Below, one piece after another: positions 22,046 to 34,566 of a stretch of DNA of 64,000 bases. Source of the stretch: Phragmites australis (Eukaryota > Streptophyta > Magnoliopsida > Poales > Poaceae); assembly GCF_958298935.1 (NCBI RefSeq), contig NC_084921.1, forward strand, positions 49,029,001 to 49,093,000, given 5' to 3'. The notes beneath the pieces were generated by a model. It made no database searches. It was not told the DNA's origin and worked only from the letters and a program-made list of their open reading frames with translations. Position 1 is the stretch's first letter. Each line of letters starts with the position of its first letter. The position numbers and the translations under genes were made by a program.

Positions 22046-23218
22046 ATTGGCGCGCCAGGTAGGAGGCGTGTTTTCATGTTTTAATAAGTGTTGATAACTC
22101 GATTGGGCTACCCATAGCTAGATCTATGGCAACTGCTGAGCCCTATTTCGAGGACCCGGTCACAACGGGGTATTCATCATGGGATACAACTCATATAAGC
22201 CTGGTGTGCTCCAAGCCTGGGACACCGAATCAGAGCCCAAAAGCTCTAAGAATCAACATGAAGTATGCATGGCAGACCATGTAGTAGGGCGCAGTGGAAA
22301 CCCTTGTGTCCCAAGCACCGTTAGTGAGCCTCAGGCCTTGCGCCCAGGGGAAAATCGGCCTGGCACTGAACAAGGAGTCACTCCGATACAGCCCCCGCAT
22401 AGGGCGTGACCCTCGGTGGTGTTGCCGTCTAAACCATCACACGATGAGAGCGCTGAGGGCTCCCCTCTTTGCGATATATGATGCCCACATAGAATCTGCA
22501 GATTGTGCGAATGCTTCTCAGCCACCCGTCGGTGGTCGCGCTAGAGGGTTCACCAGTAGCGCCATAGATACACGACCTCGCCCTCTTAGTGGAGACCGCT
22601 TGAAGCCAAACCATGACTGCGAACACCATGGCCGTCGTAGGGACTGGTGAAGGCTTCTATCGCCAAGAATCACAGCAGGCCACTAGGCAGGAAAGATCTT
22701 ATCCTCCATCTGTGATGGAAAGTACTTGAAAACCCCCTCCGCACTTGGACAGTCGATCCATTGACTTGCGTAACTCTCTTTGCCAACGCAACCATTGCGA
22801 TGTGATCTAGGGCTAGAGGGTTGGCTGGGAGCAGGAAGACCAGGCTCGACAGGAGCAGAAAAGGGGCAAGAAGCCCTACAACTCACCTCCCGATTGTAGG
22901 GAGGCGTTAGACTCCTCCACCTAGTTGCCAGGACCGCGAGATTGATGTCTCTCTCTCTCTCTCTCTGAGCGTGCGTCGCCAACAATCAGCAAGCGACTCC
23001 CTGTTATGGGACGGGGTGCAACGCCTTGTCTGCCCGGCTACGAGAGGTGTGCTGGCCGGACAAGTTCCGGTCGGTCCTAGCCGAAAAATATGATAGCTCG
23101 ACCAATCCTGAGGAGTTCCTCAGATTTACACCATCAGAGTGCAAACCGTGGGAGGCTATGGGAAATTCATGGCTAACTATTTCCTGATCCTGGCTTATGA
23201 ACCTGCACCCTTTCGGCA
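22046..23218 (+). pseudogene. gypsy gag remnant and internal region
   Basis: At 23053-23115 one frame reads WPDKFRSVLAEKYDSSTNPE and goes on with EFLRF, matching the retrotransposon gag core (WPxxFRP...YDGSTNPxEFL) of gypsy elements. The frame is broken soon after and the element jumps into the 3' LTR at about 23219. The remaining 1 kb is GC-rich, stop-ridden, and includes a (TC)n tract near 22945-22966. Confidence 0.65.
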
Positions 23219-23615
23219 TTTAATGTCATTCACTCATGCATTTTCCTTCCCCAAGCACCCTTTTGGCAAGTGAAGTCATGGGCCGACATAGAGGCACCCT
23301 TTAATGCTATGGGATGGCTTGGTATGCGTGCAGGACGGTCGGACAGGCAGGCATGACGAGCATGTAGCGGGCATGACAGTGGTTGGTGGATGGGGCAAGG
23401 CATGCAGGACGAACAGGGCAGGTTGGCCATGCCACCCTCCATAATGATGACCTATGAGTAGCTATATTTCTCATGTATAGGGCAGCCACTGTATTTTGGC
23501 ATATTTTGCTTGTATGTACACTTTGCGTCCTACTACATAAAGAGGGAGGACCATGCCTGTTACATAAGAAGATCATCCAACTCATAAGAAAATACAAAGG
23601 ACGTAGAGTTATTAT

Positions 23616-26600
23616 TGTCACACCCGATTTTATAAATGGACAAAACCAGATGTAAACCACATGTATGCCAGGATCAAATTTCATACATGCAGCGACTTTA
23701 TCAGTGTGTCACACACAGTGCCATTATTACAACGTTTAACTTAAATAAGATAGAAAGACCTCAAAGTCTTTAACTAAAATACACTAGCAAAACATAGCAA
23801 AGCTCCCATCTCTAACAGGCAATTGATCGGGGTCCACCAGCCTAGCAATCTTCATCTTTATCAATGTAGTAGTCTGATTCTCCTTCGTTGTCTGAGCAGC
23901 GTTTGATGTACATTTAGATGAAAATAGCAAATGTGAGTACATGTCGTACTCCACAAGTGTGGAAAATAAATGACATGTAAACTTAAATAAAGGAACAAGT
24001 TATAACAGGTTAAATTTGCATAAATGCCAACTGTGCTAACATAGAGTTATAAAAGCATCATATTTAACTCTGGCATTCATCACTAGACTTCCATCTCCTG
24101 AAAACATCTCCATATGTTTCCCAACTACTTGAAAACCACATCAGGTTCCCAAACTAACTGATTTAATACCTATCAAAGGTAACAACCCACCAACCAAACT
24201 AACTAAACCAAAGCAACCCATTCCAACTAATCATGTGAGGATCCAAGTCTCTCATAACCGTGAGCACGACTGATATATCAGATTTTACACTCTGCAAAGA
24301 TTGTTTAGCTTTCCCTACGAGTCATGATTTCCATGTTACCGTATTTACAAGACACTTAACACACGCCTATGATGTGTCGCCTGAAAAATCACTACAAGGC
24401 CATTATAAAGCATCCTTCCAACAAGAATAAACTCACTAAGGTTTCACCACCGTCAAAATGACATCATACCACTCAGAAACCCCCTCTTGGGCCTTGTAGC
24501 TCCAGAAAATTTTATTCTTCCCTTCCACTATACCACTATTGGCTCATTATACGCTGAGAATCCACTAATTAATATGCAAGACATGTCCCATATCAGGTCT
24601 CGTGGTTGGAACGATACTTCTTATGTTGTCGCTCCACGAACCGGTCCTTACTTAGGTCACTTGAGTAAATATCAAACCAACAATATAACTATAGCCACCA
24701 TCACTAATACCATTTTGCTCAAGGCCTAAGATTCCATATTGCTATTATTACAAGAATTTTTCAACTCATAGTTACATAATTCATTAGTCATATTTAACTA
24801 ACAACATATCCATACCCTTGTGCAAACCAAAGCATAAGCTACCCATCATAACCACTACTAACAACTAAACAACAAGGAATATCGGGAACAGGGTGCTATA
24901 AGTAAATAGGATTCAAAATTAACACCATGCATGTTTGAATTAAAGAACGCATTTGAAAAAAACTAGGATCAAAATGTTCAAGGACACTTGTCTCTTTCAA
25001 CTTGCTTCTCAAACTCTTCAAAGACTTGGTCCTGGAGATTCTCGAACTGCTCCTCGTCTGCTCTAGAATCACACCAGAGAAATACACAATATAATTAACC
25101 AAGAACAGTATACCAAACAATAGCTAACATCTATGAAAAAGGTACTAAAAGATAGTACACGTCGCTATGAACACACGAATGCAAAAATCATCTAAATCGG
25201 AGCTAAAACGAGAAAGTTATGCTAAAAATAAGTTTAGGGTTGAATTAAAAAGAAAATGATCTATACTGAATAAAACAAAGAGGACATGGACTTATTGTAA
25301 ATACAGGTGAGTTTAGGGTCTAAGATATAAAAAGATAGGGGCTTTTAGGTAAATACAGAAAAGTTCAAGGACTTATTTGCAAAAGTGACATTTTTTCCGA
25401 ATTAAAAATAAATCCGGTCGACTGGGTAAATGGGCTTGCTAACGTGGCTTGACAATAGCAGGCTGAGGTAGTATTTGTGTTGACTTGGTTTATACATGAC
25501 ACATGGCGAATTTCCATTGGTTAACGAAGGGGTATGTTCTAGATCTAATCTCAAACATTGGTTTTAGATCCAACGGTGGAGGAGGGTTTTGGCTGGGTTT
25601 GATCACCGGTGGCGATTTTGGACGGCAGCGTCGGCTCGAGTACTCGCCGAAGTTTGGCCAGGTTTGCGCTCCAGTGGGCTAGGGTCGACGACAAGCGACA
25701 TAAAAGCGAGGGTGGCGCACAAGGAACTCACCTAAGGGGTCACAGGCGATGGAGAAGGACCGTAAGACAGTTGGTGGCGAAGGATGGCAGACGAAGGCGA
25801 TGGTGAACGCTAGAGAGGTGGTTGTGGCTGCGGATTGATGGTGGGAAGAGTCGCGGCAGGATCCTAATGCTCCTGTGATGCTGTAGAAGGTGTTAGGGAG
25901 GGCGGAGCAGCGTCAGAGGTGGTAAACAGGAGCGGCGATGCTACTCACCAGAGCCAAGGAAGAATTCGATGCCTGCGGCGCTAGGGCACGAGAGCGAGGG
26001 CAAAGAACGGTGGACTAATTGAGGAACCGAGCTAGGGTGCCTTGGGCTCCTTTTATAGGGGAAGGTGGCGTGGGTGAGGGGTTTGGGCTTCAATGGTGGT
26101 GGCTCGCCGGATAGGGTTAAGCTCGCTATTTAAACGCCTAGGGTTTGGGATTGATCTCGATTCAGTGTGTAGGTAGTTAGGGAGATCTCAACGAACTCTA
26201 GCCCAACTCGGATTAGAGCGGGACTCAGCAAAGGAGACGACGGTCCAGGCCGACTCGAACTCGAGCCGAGTGGCGTGATGAAGGAGATGGGGGTGGGGTC
26301 CATGCGTCAGAGGGTGAGAGGAGGTGGGTGCTAGGGAGGTGCCAACTGGGCAGCAGGCGCGCGTGAGAGCTAGGCTAGGCACGGCCCAGGCGGGAAGGCG
26401 GGCGCAGAGACAAGCCGGAGTGCAGCCTAGGCAGGAGGGAGAGAAAGGAGAGGGAGAGAACGGGCTGGCCCGGGAGAGAGGAAAAAAAAAGAGATTTCTA
26501 ATTATGAAAGCATTTTCAAACTTTTTCAAAATTTAAACGGCGCACCTTGATGCTGTCAAAACTCATTTTTCACACAATAAAACCCTAATACCTAGTTTCA

Positions 26601-26738
26601 GCATGAATGCAACACAAGATATAACCTGTGGCTAAAATAAATTTACTTTAGAAAATAGGTTTTTAACCTATTCTATTTATTTAAACCGTATTTAAATTCT
26701 AGGTAAATTTAAGGAAATTATAAAACCAGGGTGTTACA
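23616..26738. mobile_element. 3.1-kb solo LTR (gypsy type) with perfect TSD ATTAT
   Basis: It begins TGTCACACCCGATTTTATAA, ends CCAGGGTGTTACA, and is flanked by ATTAT at 23611-23615 and 26739-26743. It splits the 3' LTR of the surrounding gypsy element: host LTR sequence resumes exactly with CTTGAGGGAGGTCTGAACC. No gag-pol coding region is present. The right half holds GC-rich, reverse-oriented exon-like sequence and AG-rich tracts. A TG...CA termini pair, 5-bp duplication and lack of internal coding point to a very long solo LTR; a short non-autonomous LARD is the alternative. Confidence 0.8.
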
Positions 26739-26889
26739 ATTATCTTGAGGGAGGTCTGAACCTAAATAAATCTTGGTGTTATAGAGTTCCTTCGACACAC
26801 ATATACTCAACAACATCCACTGAAAACGCTGAACACACACCTACCATCCGACATACCTTAGATATATTACCATTGATAAACTCACGACA

Positions 26890-27226
26890 AGCATGCTCCA
26901 ACCTACATGCTAGACTTTCGTACCTGGACATCAATCTACGTGTAGCAGCATAATCAGGAGATCGAAGAAAAGAATAATTTCTCGAGTGACATCCTCAATC
27001 TGATCAAGGCTCGGAGAAAGCGTGGCTCCTACTCAGGTCAATCCTGTATGTTCAAAATTAGGTTTGAAGGCGAAATTGTGAAGCTTTTTTTAACATCATA
27101 AGGCGGTGTCGCAGATGTTGCTTTGTGCAGTTCTTGGGTCGATTGGAGTACCTATCTTAATTAATTAAGATGCTTGGTCTGAATATTATTGTGTTTCAAA
27201 CTATGTGGCAATTTTTTTATTTATTA
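26890..27226. other. unassigned sequence after the gypsy element
   Basis: No gene recognised. Phrases such as CATGCTAGACTTTCGTACCTGG could be old retroelement interior. Confidence 0.3.
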
Positions 27227-27328
27227 CTCCCTTAGGTTAGGAATACATGACTTTCCCGACCGCGTGTTTGCACTGACAGCAGGTATGACCCTATGGTCAG
27301 AACGTCAAGTAAGAATGACCTGAGGGAG
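27227..27328. mobile_element. Stowaway-type MITE (102 bp), TSD TA
   Basis: Left end CTCCCTTAGGTTAGGAA and right end (reverse complement) CTCCCTCAGGTCATTCTTA are flanked by TA on both sides. These are the CTCCCTC ends and TA duplication of Tc1/mariner-derived Stowaway elements. Confidence 0.75.
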
Positions 27329-27330
27329 TA

Positions 27331-27923
27331 TGTATTATCCTCGACATCTTGTTTTAAATGCATATATTTATTATAGTAGTACCGTGCTTCTTCACTGGAA
27401 AAGAAGAGACTCTCTGGTGTCTTCTGAGTGTGTGGCAGCAGCAACAATAACAAAGTCTTAATCAACCCTAGCTTAGGGATACATTCACCGTCATATTTGG
27501 GCACGCTTCATTGGAGAATAAATAAGTGAAAACCATTATAGCGCATTATTGAAAAAAAATAAACATTAGGGTATGACTTGAGAACCGTTGCGATTGACGG
27601 ACATCTACGTGCATCTTACTGCAGCGCACATATGTTGAAAATGCATGAAATGCCACATATTTTAACCAATTTTGTAAAAAAATCACTATTTTTTTTTATA
27701 AGGAACAAAGTTCGGTACGGTTCAGCACTTGTAATTATTTTTTTTATTATAGTAACTTTGACCTTATATTTTTTAAATAAAAATACTTAAAATTATATAA
27801 TATTAATAAAGTATATTTTACTATTAATCTAATGATACGAAACTTTTAGATATCTATAATTTTTTTAGAAAAATATAAAATTAAAGTTACTATCATAAAA
27901 GGTAAATGAAAATGGAGATAATA
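27331..27923. other. AKR upstream region, distal part
   Basis: AT-rich. Contains GGGTATGACTTGAGAACCGTTGCG near 27570, a relative of motifs at 11086 and 11436. No gene is seen. Confidence 0.35.
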
Positions 27924-28173
27924 CTTCCTCTGTTTTTCAATACTGATCGCTTTTGATAATTTTATCTATTTTCAAATACTTATCACTTCATATTTTTTAA
28001 ACATAATTTTTAATTTTATTCCTACAAAATATCTCTTACCCATCTATTTACGGTAAGTTCAAAAATATTTGAGCTAGTTTCTAAGAGTATTTTTGTTATT
28101 TAAAATTGATACCGCTCTTAGTATGTTTTGATATACATGTTTAATTAAAAATAATAAGTATTGAAAAAGGGAA
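27924..28173. mobile_element. Stowaway-type MITE in the AKR promoter
   Basis: Starts CTTCCTCTGTTTTTCAATACT after TA, and ends AGTATTGAAAAAGGGAA; the ends are inverted copies. The AT-rich interior is about 250 bp. It lies about 240 bp upstream of the AKR TATA box and may shape its promoter. Confidence 0.7.
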
Positions 28174-28413
28174 TCCACGTCGATCGGAATGTCGAGAGAG
28201 GAGAAAAGCAGAGCGATATTTTGGCTTGTCAAAGATCCGATCCCATGCTGGCTAGTAGTGGCCTGCCTTGTCACGGCAGGAACCAGAAACCCCGGCGAGC
28301 CACTTGGCGCAGTCGCAACTAGAAACTGCCACCACAACGAAGCCCCCCGAACGACCGAGCCACCGGTGCCCGACGCCCGCACCGAGCCGACCTCGCCGCC
28401 CGCACGCCCGCCC

Positions 28414-28419
28414 TATATA
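28414..28419 (+). promoter_or_regulatory. TATA box of the AKR gene
   Basis: TATATA in a GC-rich setting, 111-116 bp upstream of the ATG at 28530, a normal place for a plant core promoter with a roughly 80-nt leader. Confidence 0.6.
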
Positions 28420-28503
28420 CCACCACTCCCTCCTCCCACCGCCACCCCCGCTGCTTCCCGTGCTGCGCCCCTCTCCATTCCCCAATCTCGTGGCAGAGCA
28501 ACC

Positions 28504-28523
28504 AGAGAGAGAGAGAGAGAGAG
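28504..28523 (+). repeat. (GA)n microsatellite in the AKR 5' leader
   Basis: About nine GA units directly upstream of GCGGCG and the ATG. GA tracts in leaders are common in plants. It is absent from the pseudogene copy. Confidence 0.8.
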
Positions 28524-28529
28524 GCGGCG

Positions 28530-31500
28530 ATGGCGAGGCACTTCCTGCTCAACACCGGCGCTAAGATCCCCTCGGTGGGGCTCGGCACCTGGCAGTCCGA
28601 CCCCGGCGTCGTCGGCAACGCCGTCTACGCCGCCGTCAAGGTCCACACAACATTAACTTCTTTCCCCTTTTCTCCGCACGTGCTCCATTATTCAGATTAT
28701 GCCCCCTTTCTCCCTGATCTTTTCTGCTGTCTTCCTCCTAGAGAATCGCGACTATTTATTTGTTTTCGAATCATGCAGGCGGGGTACCGACACATCGATT
28801 GTGCCAGAGTTTACGGGAATGAAAAGGAGGTAACTACTAACTAGGATATGATTACAAGTTATGCAATTTGCAAATCATATTCCTTCATCTTAGCAACATA
28901 TAGTTATACTGGGATTTTTTTTTTCTGTCCATCTATGCGATATGGACTTATAGTGAACCTATTTAAGAATTAAATGGCCAATTTTGGACTACTTTTGAAG
29001 CACCGGACCAAATTGGCATGGCACTCACAGCTCACAAGCAGCATTTGCCCCTCCTGCCCTAAGAGGCTAAGACGTGTTGTGTGCAATGTTGTCTCGATTC
29101 ATGTTGCATAACAATTGGAGTAAGGAATGCCTGACATCCATTTTTGGACTATCCAGATTGGTTTGGCGCTGCAGAAGCTATTAGAAGAGGGTGTAGTGAA
29201 GCGTGAAGATCTGTTTATCACCTCTAAGCTATGGTAAGCTCAAATCTCTGGTGATATTCCTGTAGATTCCTGTTTAGGGCTCCTTTGGAACGCAGGAATT
29301 TCACAGGAATGGTACGGTAATTTCACAGGAATCAATTCAATTTCACAGAAAAAACTTAGGATTCGGGGAAAAAAATCCCGCAATTCAATCCAAAAGAGGC
29401 CTTGAAGTTATTAATCATTCACGTATAAGTGATTTGTGGATGGCTTATGTTTTTAGGAATGATCATCATGCTCCAGAAGAAGTGTCTGAGGCACTAAATC
29501 AAAGCTTGAACGACTTGCAGCTTGAGTATTTGGATCTTTATCTTGTACGCATCTTCCTATTTAAGAATTATATTTCAGCACTAGACTTGCTCTATTATGG
29601 TCGTTTATTATTAATGTCTTGCTTTGTGAGTACGGAGATTGCTACTTTTTTTAATCTTTTCATCAAGAAAAGGCTCATAAGCAAGCAAAGAGCATTGGTC
29701 TGGACTACATGATACTTAAAAGTTTATCAGAATTACTGGCAAAATTGTGTTATCCATGCCAGTCTGTTGTGTGGTAACTCTATATTTGGAAACTGGAAAT
29801 ACAGTTTCCTCTTGTCATCCATTGAATATGTGGGCCCCTATTCCCAAACTTGTCATACACCCTTAGTCAAGAATATAGAATTCTATGTGACTAGCCATTA
29901 CATCCATCGATGTTTCTACATCTTTTGCTACAGATTGGTGTTGTGTTCATGACTTCTGGTGTGAATTGGTTTGTTGTTTCAAGGTCACTTCCATTGTTTG
30001 TTTCTTTGGCATCTTGAATACATTGCAGAAAAGATTATATATGTTCAATAATTCTCGTCTTTTATGTTGTTCAACAACACTTTTGCCGTCCGTTAAAAAA
30101 ACGTTGTTCAACAACATTTGTTCTCTGATAGCTTTGCCTTAGAATTATATGATTACCTGTTGAAACTGTTTGGCATGGTGTTCACAAATAATCTCTAATC
30201 ATATGTACATTTTGTAGATCCATTGGCCATTTAGAGTCAAGAAGGGAACGAACACCAGCCCTGAAAACTTTATTTCACCTGACATCCCAGCTACTTGGGG
30301 AGCAATGGAAAAGTTATATGATGCTGGCAAAGCTCGTGCGATTGGTGTAAGTAACTTTTCATCGAAGAAATTGGGTGACTTGCTTGCTGTAGCTCGTGTA
30401 CCTCCAGCTGTTGATCAGGTGGAATGTCATCCTGGTTGGCAGCAAACTAAGCTTCATAGCTTTTGTCAGTCAACTGGTGTTCATCTCACTGTAAGTCTGC
30501 ATCAGACTTTTATATTTCGATATCACTAAAGGGCCTGGTTTGGTTCTGTTAAAAACTCTGTTCTTGTTTCTACAATTCTATATCTGTGTTTTGCAGGCTT
30601 ACTCGCCACTAGGTTCACCTGGCACAACTTGGATGAACAGTAATGTCCTTAAAGAACCGGTCATCGTCTCAATAGCAGAGAAACTTGGGAAAACTCCTGC
30701 ACAAGTGGCCCTGCGCTGGAACATTCAGATGGGTCACAGCGTGCTACCAAAGAGTGTGAGTGAAGAAAGGATAAAACAAAACCTTGATGTTTATGATTGG
30801 TCTATTCCAGACGACTTGCTCGCAAAATTCTCTGAGATTAAACAGGTAAATATGCACGTATTACTCTTTAGAATACTTCAATGGGGATAAAATTGCATAT
30901 TTGTTGATGATAATTAAAAATATTTATAGGATAAGATGATATTCAAAATTTCATCGTATGATGTTTTTTTCTTAAGTTTCATATGATTTTACTTTACCTT
31001 GACAAACAACTCCATGTGTCAATATCCTTCAGAGACTTAGTTCGTGCTTGTTTGGAGCATGCTAAATTGCTAGAATTAAGTAGAGCATGTAGGAGGATTT
31101 CCCCCCCTTTTTGGGTATCTTCACTTCTTAGGGCTTGGTGCATCACTGTCACTGTGTCACGTTTCTGTTACTGTTGCCTGTTCTTTTATCCCTTGATCGT
31201 GCCTGTGCAAATTCTATTCTTTGCGCAGCCATGCAAAATCTTGATATATGGTGCCCTGAGCATAAACATTGCGTCACCGGCTCACCGCTTATACCTCTAT
31301 TATTCTACCTGTTCTGTGGCTTAGCTGCCAATTGTTTCCTGTAAACGCTGTTGCAGGATAATTCTTTCCTTTAAATTCTTAAAAAAGGTGTGCAAATTCA
31401 ATATTATGAGTTATAAGATTTGAACAATGTGTGTTTATTCAGTTTTGCCTTTTGAGTATTGTGATGCTTGTTTGACATAAATGCTTGTTGATGTTCAACT

Positions 31501-32086
31501 TTGTGTTATTAGGTTCTCTGACACATAACCCAACATGTCCTCTTAGTCTGGATTGACTACTGTTTTATTCTCTCTCAGTGGCAGCACTAGCGACCTTGGG
31601 TAGAACCATATTAGCACCGTCACTTTCTTTTGAGAGTAACGCCGTCACTGTTTAATGACCATTGTTGCGTGCCGCATGACCTTGTCAGGACAGTGTTGTG
31701 TACCTCTTAGTTATTTTGTTCACTATATGCAGTGTCACCCTAATTTCCCATTGATCCACAAAGTCACGATGAAGTTTTCTTGACTTATTAATAACAGGTT
31801 TTAGGAAGAATATTAGTACCACATTATGCATTTTCGAATGTTGAACCCAACGTGGGGGTTGTTGTGCAGCAGAAATTTCTAGATTTGCTTTCAATCTTTC
31901 TAGCTCATTATTATCCTGAACCTCTTTTGCTTTTTCCCCCTTGCGAGACCATTTCATAACATGTTGCGAATGCATCTGATGTTCTTATTTTGTGACCTTC
32001 AGGTTAGGCTGCTCAGAGGCAACTTCATTGTTAATCCACAGAGCGTTTACAAGACCCATGAGGAGCTCTGGGACGGTGAAATTTAG
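28530..32086 (+). CDS. NADPH-dependent aldo-keto reductase (AKR4C type)
   Basis: Seven exons, 28530-28640, 28779-28829, 29157-29233, 29457-29544, 30218-30490, 30597-30845 and 32003-32086, all with GT-AG introns, join in frame to 310 residues, the usual AKR4C length. These cytosolic enzymes reduce aldehydes and ketones with NADPH; plant AKR4C members act on reactive carbonyls, sugars and steroids. The full catalytic tetrad is visible: Asp44 and Tyr49 in [16 protein letters not shown], Lys78 in FITSKLW, His111 in IHWP. Cofactor-side signatures [33 protein letters not shown] and [15 protein letters not shown] follow, and the C-terminus is EELWDGEI. There is no signal peptide. A truncated paralogue lies at 8340-9010. 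A MITE sits in intron 3. Substrate cannot be told from sequence. Confidence 0.95.
29277..29401. mobile_element. small MITE in AKR intron 3
   Basis: A 125-bp insert with ends GGGCTCCTTTGGAACGCAGG and (reverse complement) GGCCTCTTTTGGATTGAATT, an AT-rich middle, and TTA/TTG at the flanks. It resembles the TTTGGA-ended MITEs common in grass genes. The splice sites are untouched. Confidence 0.55.
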
Positions 32087-33379
32087 GAATGATATCAGGG
32101 TTGATCCTGAGCGGGGAGCAGCATAGATTAGTGCCCATCACTTCTTTTGTATCTCTAAATTTGCTCTTAAGAATGCATGAACTACTTTGTCGTTGAAAGC
32201 TCTGAGTTGGATCCTGAATCACGAGCTACTTTGTCAGCGGTTTCATCACTTCATGTCCCGAAAGGAATGTTGTGTAGTTTACTAGTGTCACTTTGGATCT
32301 TGATTTCCTGCTTACTGTTACTTAAGCAGTTAAGCCTTTGGCGTCATTTATCACGTGCTGCTAGTTTGTATCTGCCCCAGGAAATTGGCAAATTTTATCT
32401 TGTTATACTTTCTTATTTTCTACCTATTATTCTCTCTGAATTTGCTTAACATGCTAACATATTATGTGTAGCATATACACATGCACCCTTGATGAATCTT
32501 TAGGGGGCGTTTGGTTGCCCGAGCAACCCTATATGTTTCAATCCACCAGGCCCAGGTTGGGTTGATGCAAGGTGATATTGATGCAAGGTCACATTGTTTG
32601 GTCAAGCAGAGAAGGGGTTTGGCTGCCTGTATAGAACAGAAAATTAAAAATATAGATGCATGAGAGTTTGTTTGATTAGCCGTATACACAGGAGGTTTGG
32701 TAACCTCCTGGCTGCTGTGGTGAGAATACCTTATCTAGTATGCTAAGTCGTGAGAACAAGTTACAAATAGAGAGCACACTAGTTTGAAGTCCCAAATAGG
32801 ACCGGTTACAACATCTTGCATAGAAAAAAATGATGATTAATGTCTGAGCTAAAATTATAGCATGTGAAAGCACACTTTTTCTTCAGTGGTAACAAATTTC
32901 AGCTCTTCCTAGACGTCTTTCACTGTTGTATGCAGCTAAAGCTTTATGTTTTGTCTCGTATCCTTTGTAATAAACTCCTTGAAAACCATGAACTTGTACG
33001 TGACATACTTCTCAACTAGAGAACCCTCTAATTTGCCAACAACTATGTATAACATATCATGTCATATCAGTCTTAAATTTTAGAAAATATGAATGAATGG
33101 AACACATTTGCATGAACAGAAACTGGAGATTACTTCATATGCCTACAAACTTGATGCACACTCCAAACTTGATGTACACTCCAGTCATCGTTCCATTGTG
33201 ATTTTATTCACAATAAAATGGTCATGTCACAGACAATGGAACAAGTTGAAGAGAGCAGCACAAAACAATGAAACATGGCAAGTAAACAAGGAAACAAGCA
33301 GGAGACACATCAAATTCATAATGTAAAACACTAGCGGTAATTTAACTGAGTGATCCATAAGGTAAGCTCAGCAATGTAT
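32087..33379. other. AKR 3' region and unassigned sequence
   Basis: The 3' untranslated region begins after 32086. The end is not fixed; an AATAAA-like TAATAAACTCC is at about 32967. A GGGGGCGTTTGGTTGCC phrase at about 32505 looks like the left end of a hAT/Tourist-like MITE, but its right end is not clear. No further gene. Confidence 0.35.
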
Positions 33380-34566
33380 CTGATGTATAATTTGAGATCG
33401 GAGGGGCACACAGACCACCTTACACCACCTCACGGTGGACAAACTTAACCTAAACATGGCACACAAACCACCTCACAATACACTGACATAATCTAGACTT
33501 AGAAAATTAGAGAGTTTCATTGTCTCCCACCAAAAAAGGGTCCCAATATCACCTACTCCAATATCACCCCCACCTCACTGTACAAAATATGAACCTGCAG
33601 CAAGAGACCAGCCTCACTACACATAGTAATGCTTGGCCAAGAACATGCTCAGATTGAAATCCCAAGAGGAAGAGCTTGCCTTTTTACCTTGGAGCAACAC
33701 AAGGACGCAGATCCAACCCTATGGTGCAAATTTGAGAAGGAAAAGTGAGAGACGGCAGTAAATCTAGGAAAAAAGACGAACGAGTCCCGCGTGCCCCCTT
33801 TGCACGTGCCAAGCCAAAATATTGGCTCTTCGCACGCGTGTTGTACCAAGCGAGTTGCGAGAGAGAGAACGGAGAGGGGGAGAAAGAGTGGGAGAGTGTA
33901 GTGGGATGGGCGAGAGAGGGCAAGTGGCCTGCGCCAGCTGTCACGGTGGCGCAGGACAGCGAGGCGTGGTGTCGCACTGGAGGGGGAGGAAGGCGACGCG
34001 GGCGAGCTGGCTGTGCGCGAAAGAAGGAGAGGGGGAAGAAGGCCGGGCTGGCTGGGTTGTGCAAGGGAGAAGGAGAGGGGAATTTAGCCCGGTGAGAAGA
34101 AAAGGGATAAGGAAAAAGAAAAGGAGAAAGGGGTTTTAGGATGAATTCAAAAGAGAGTTTTCGAATTTGGATTTCAGTTAGGTCTTGGCACGAATTCAAA
34201 CGAGGACATTTGAATTGTGATTTGGATTTGGATCTTGAGACTTTGAAGATGATTTGAACAAAAGACTTGAATTCAATTTGGACTTGAGCTGAATAGAATC
34301 TAAGAATAGTTTTGAAATTTAGAGACATTCAATTCCAAAACTCCACTCAAAGAACCATAAAATCAATAAACCAATGCATATGCACCAATACAATGCAGAG
34401 ATTATTTTGAAAATAATTCAAGTGCATTTTGGAATACCTAGTCAATTCAATATATTTGAATATGTATTTTTCCTTGATTTTAGTTGGTTTAATGAATCAC
34501 AAAAAAGACTTTAATTTGGAGTGAAATTTACTACAAATTAGTATGTTAAAACTCAGAGTGTTACAC
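33380..34566 (-). mobile_element. gypsy LTR fragment ending in GTGTTACA
   Basis: The right end AAACTCAGAGTGTTACA and the purine-rich GAGAGAG...GGGGAGAAAG tract followed by AT-rich sequence parallel the right part of the 3.1-kb solo LTR at 23616-26738. No matching left end or target duplication was found, so it is probably truncated. A 214-codon open frame on the - strand here is composition-driven and is not called. Confidence 0.35.

Larger units (their letters stand above)
21325..26889 (+). mobile_element. gypsy LTR retrotransposon, internally deleted, with a nested insertion
   Basis: The 5' LTR (21325-22045) runs from TGTCAGGAGGG to CCCACTACA and is followed by the motif TTGGCGCGCCAGGTAGGAGG usual after such LTRs. 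The internal region is reduced to about 1.2 kb with a gag remnant. The 3' LTR starts abruptly mid-LTR at about 23219 (TTTAATGTCATTCACTC, matching 21500), is cut at 23615/26739 by another element, and ends near 26889. The two LTRs are clearly diverged, and no flanking target duplication was found. Protease, reverse transcriptase and integrase are absent, so it is non-autonomous. Confidence 0.8.

Noticed and set aside
32505..32716. A MITE beginning GGGGGCGTTTGGTTGCC
   Set aside because: No convincing inverted right end or target duplication; mentioned only in the AKR 3' region.
33684..34328. 214-codon open frame on the - strand
   Set aside because: Composition-driven: it lies over an AG-rich tract of an LTR-like fragment, lacks any domain, and has an overlapping open frame on the other strand.
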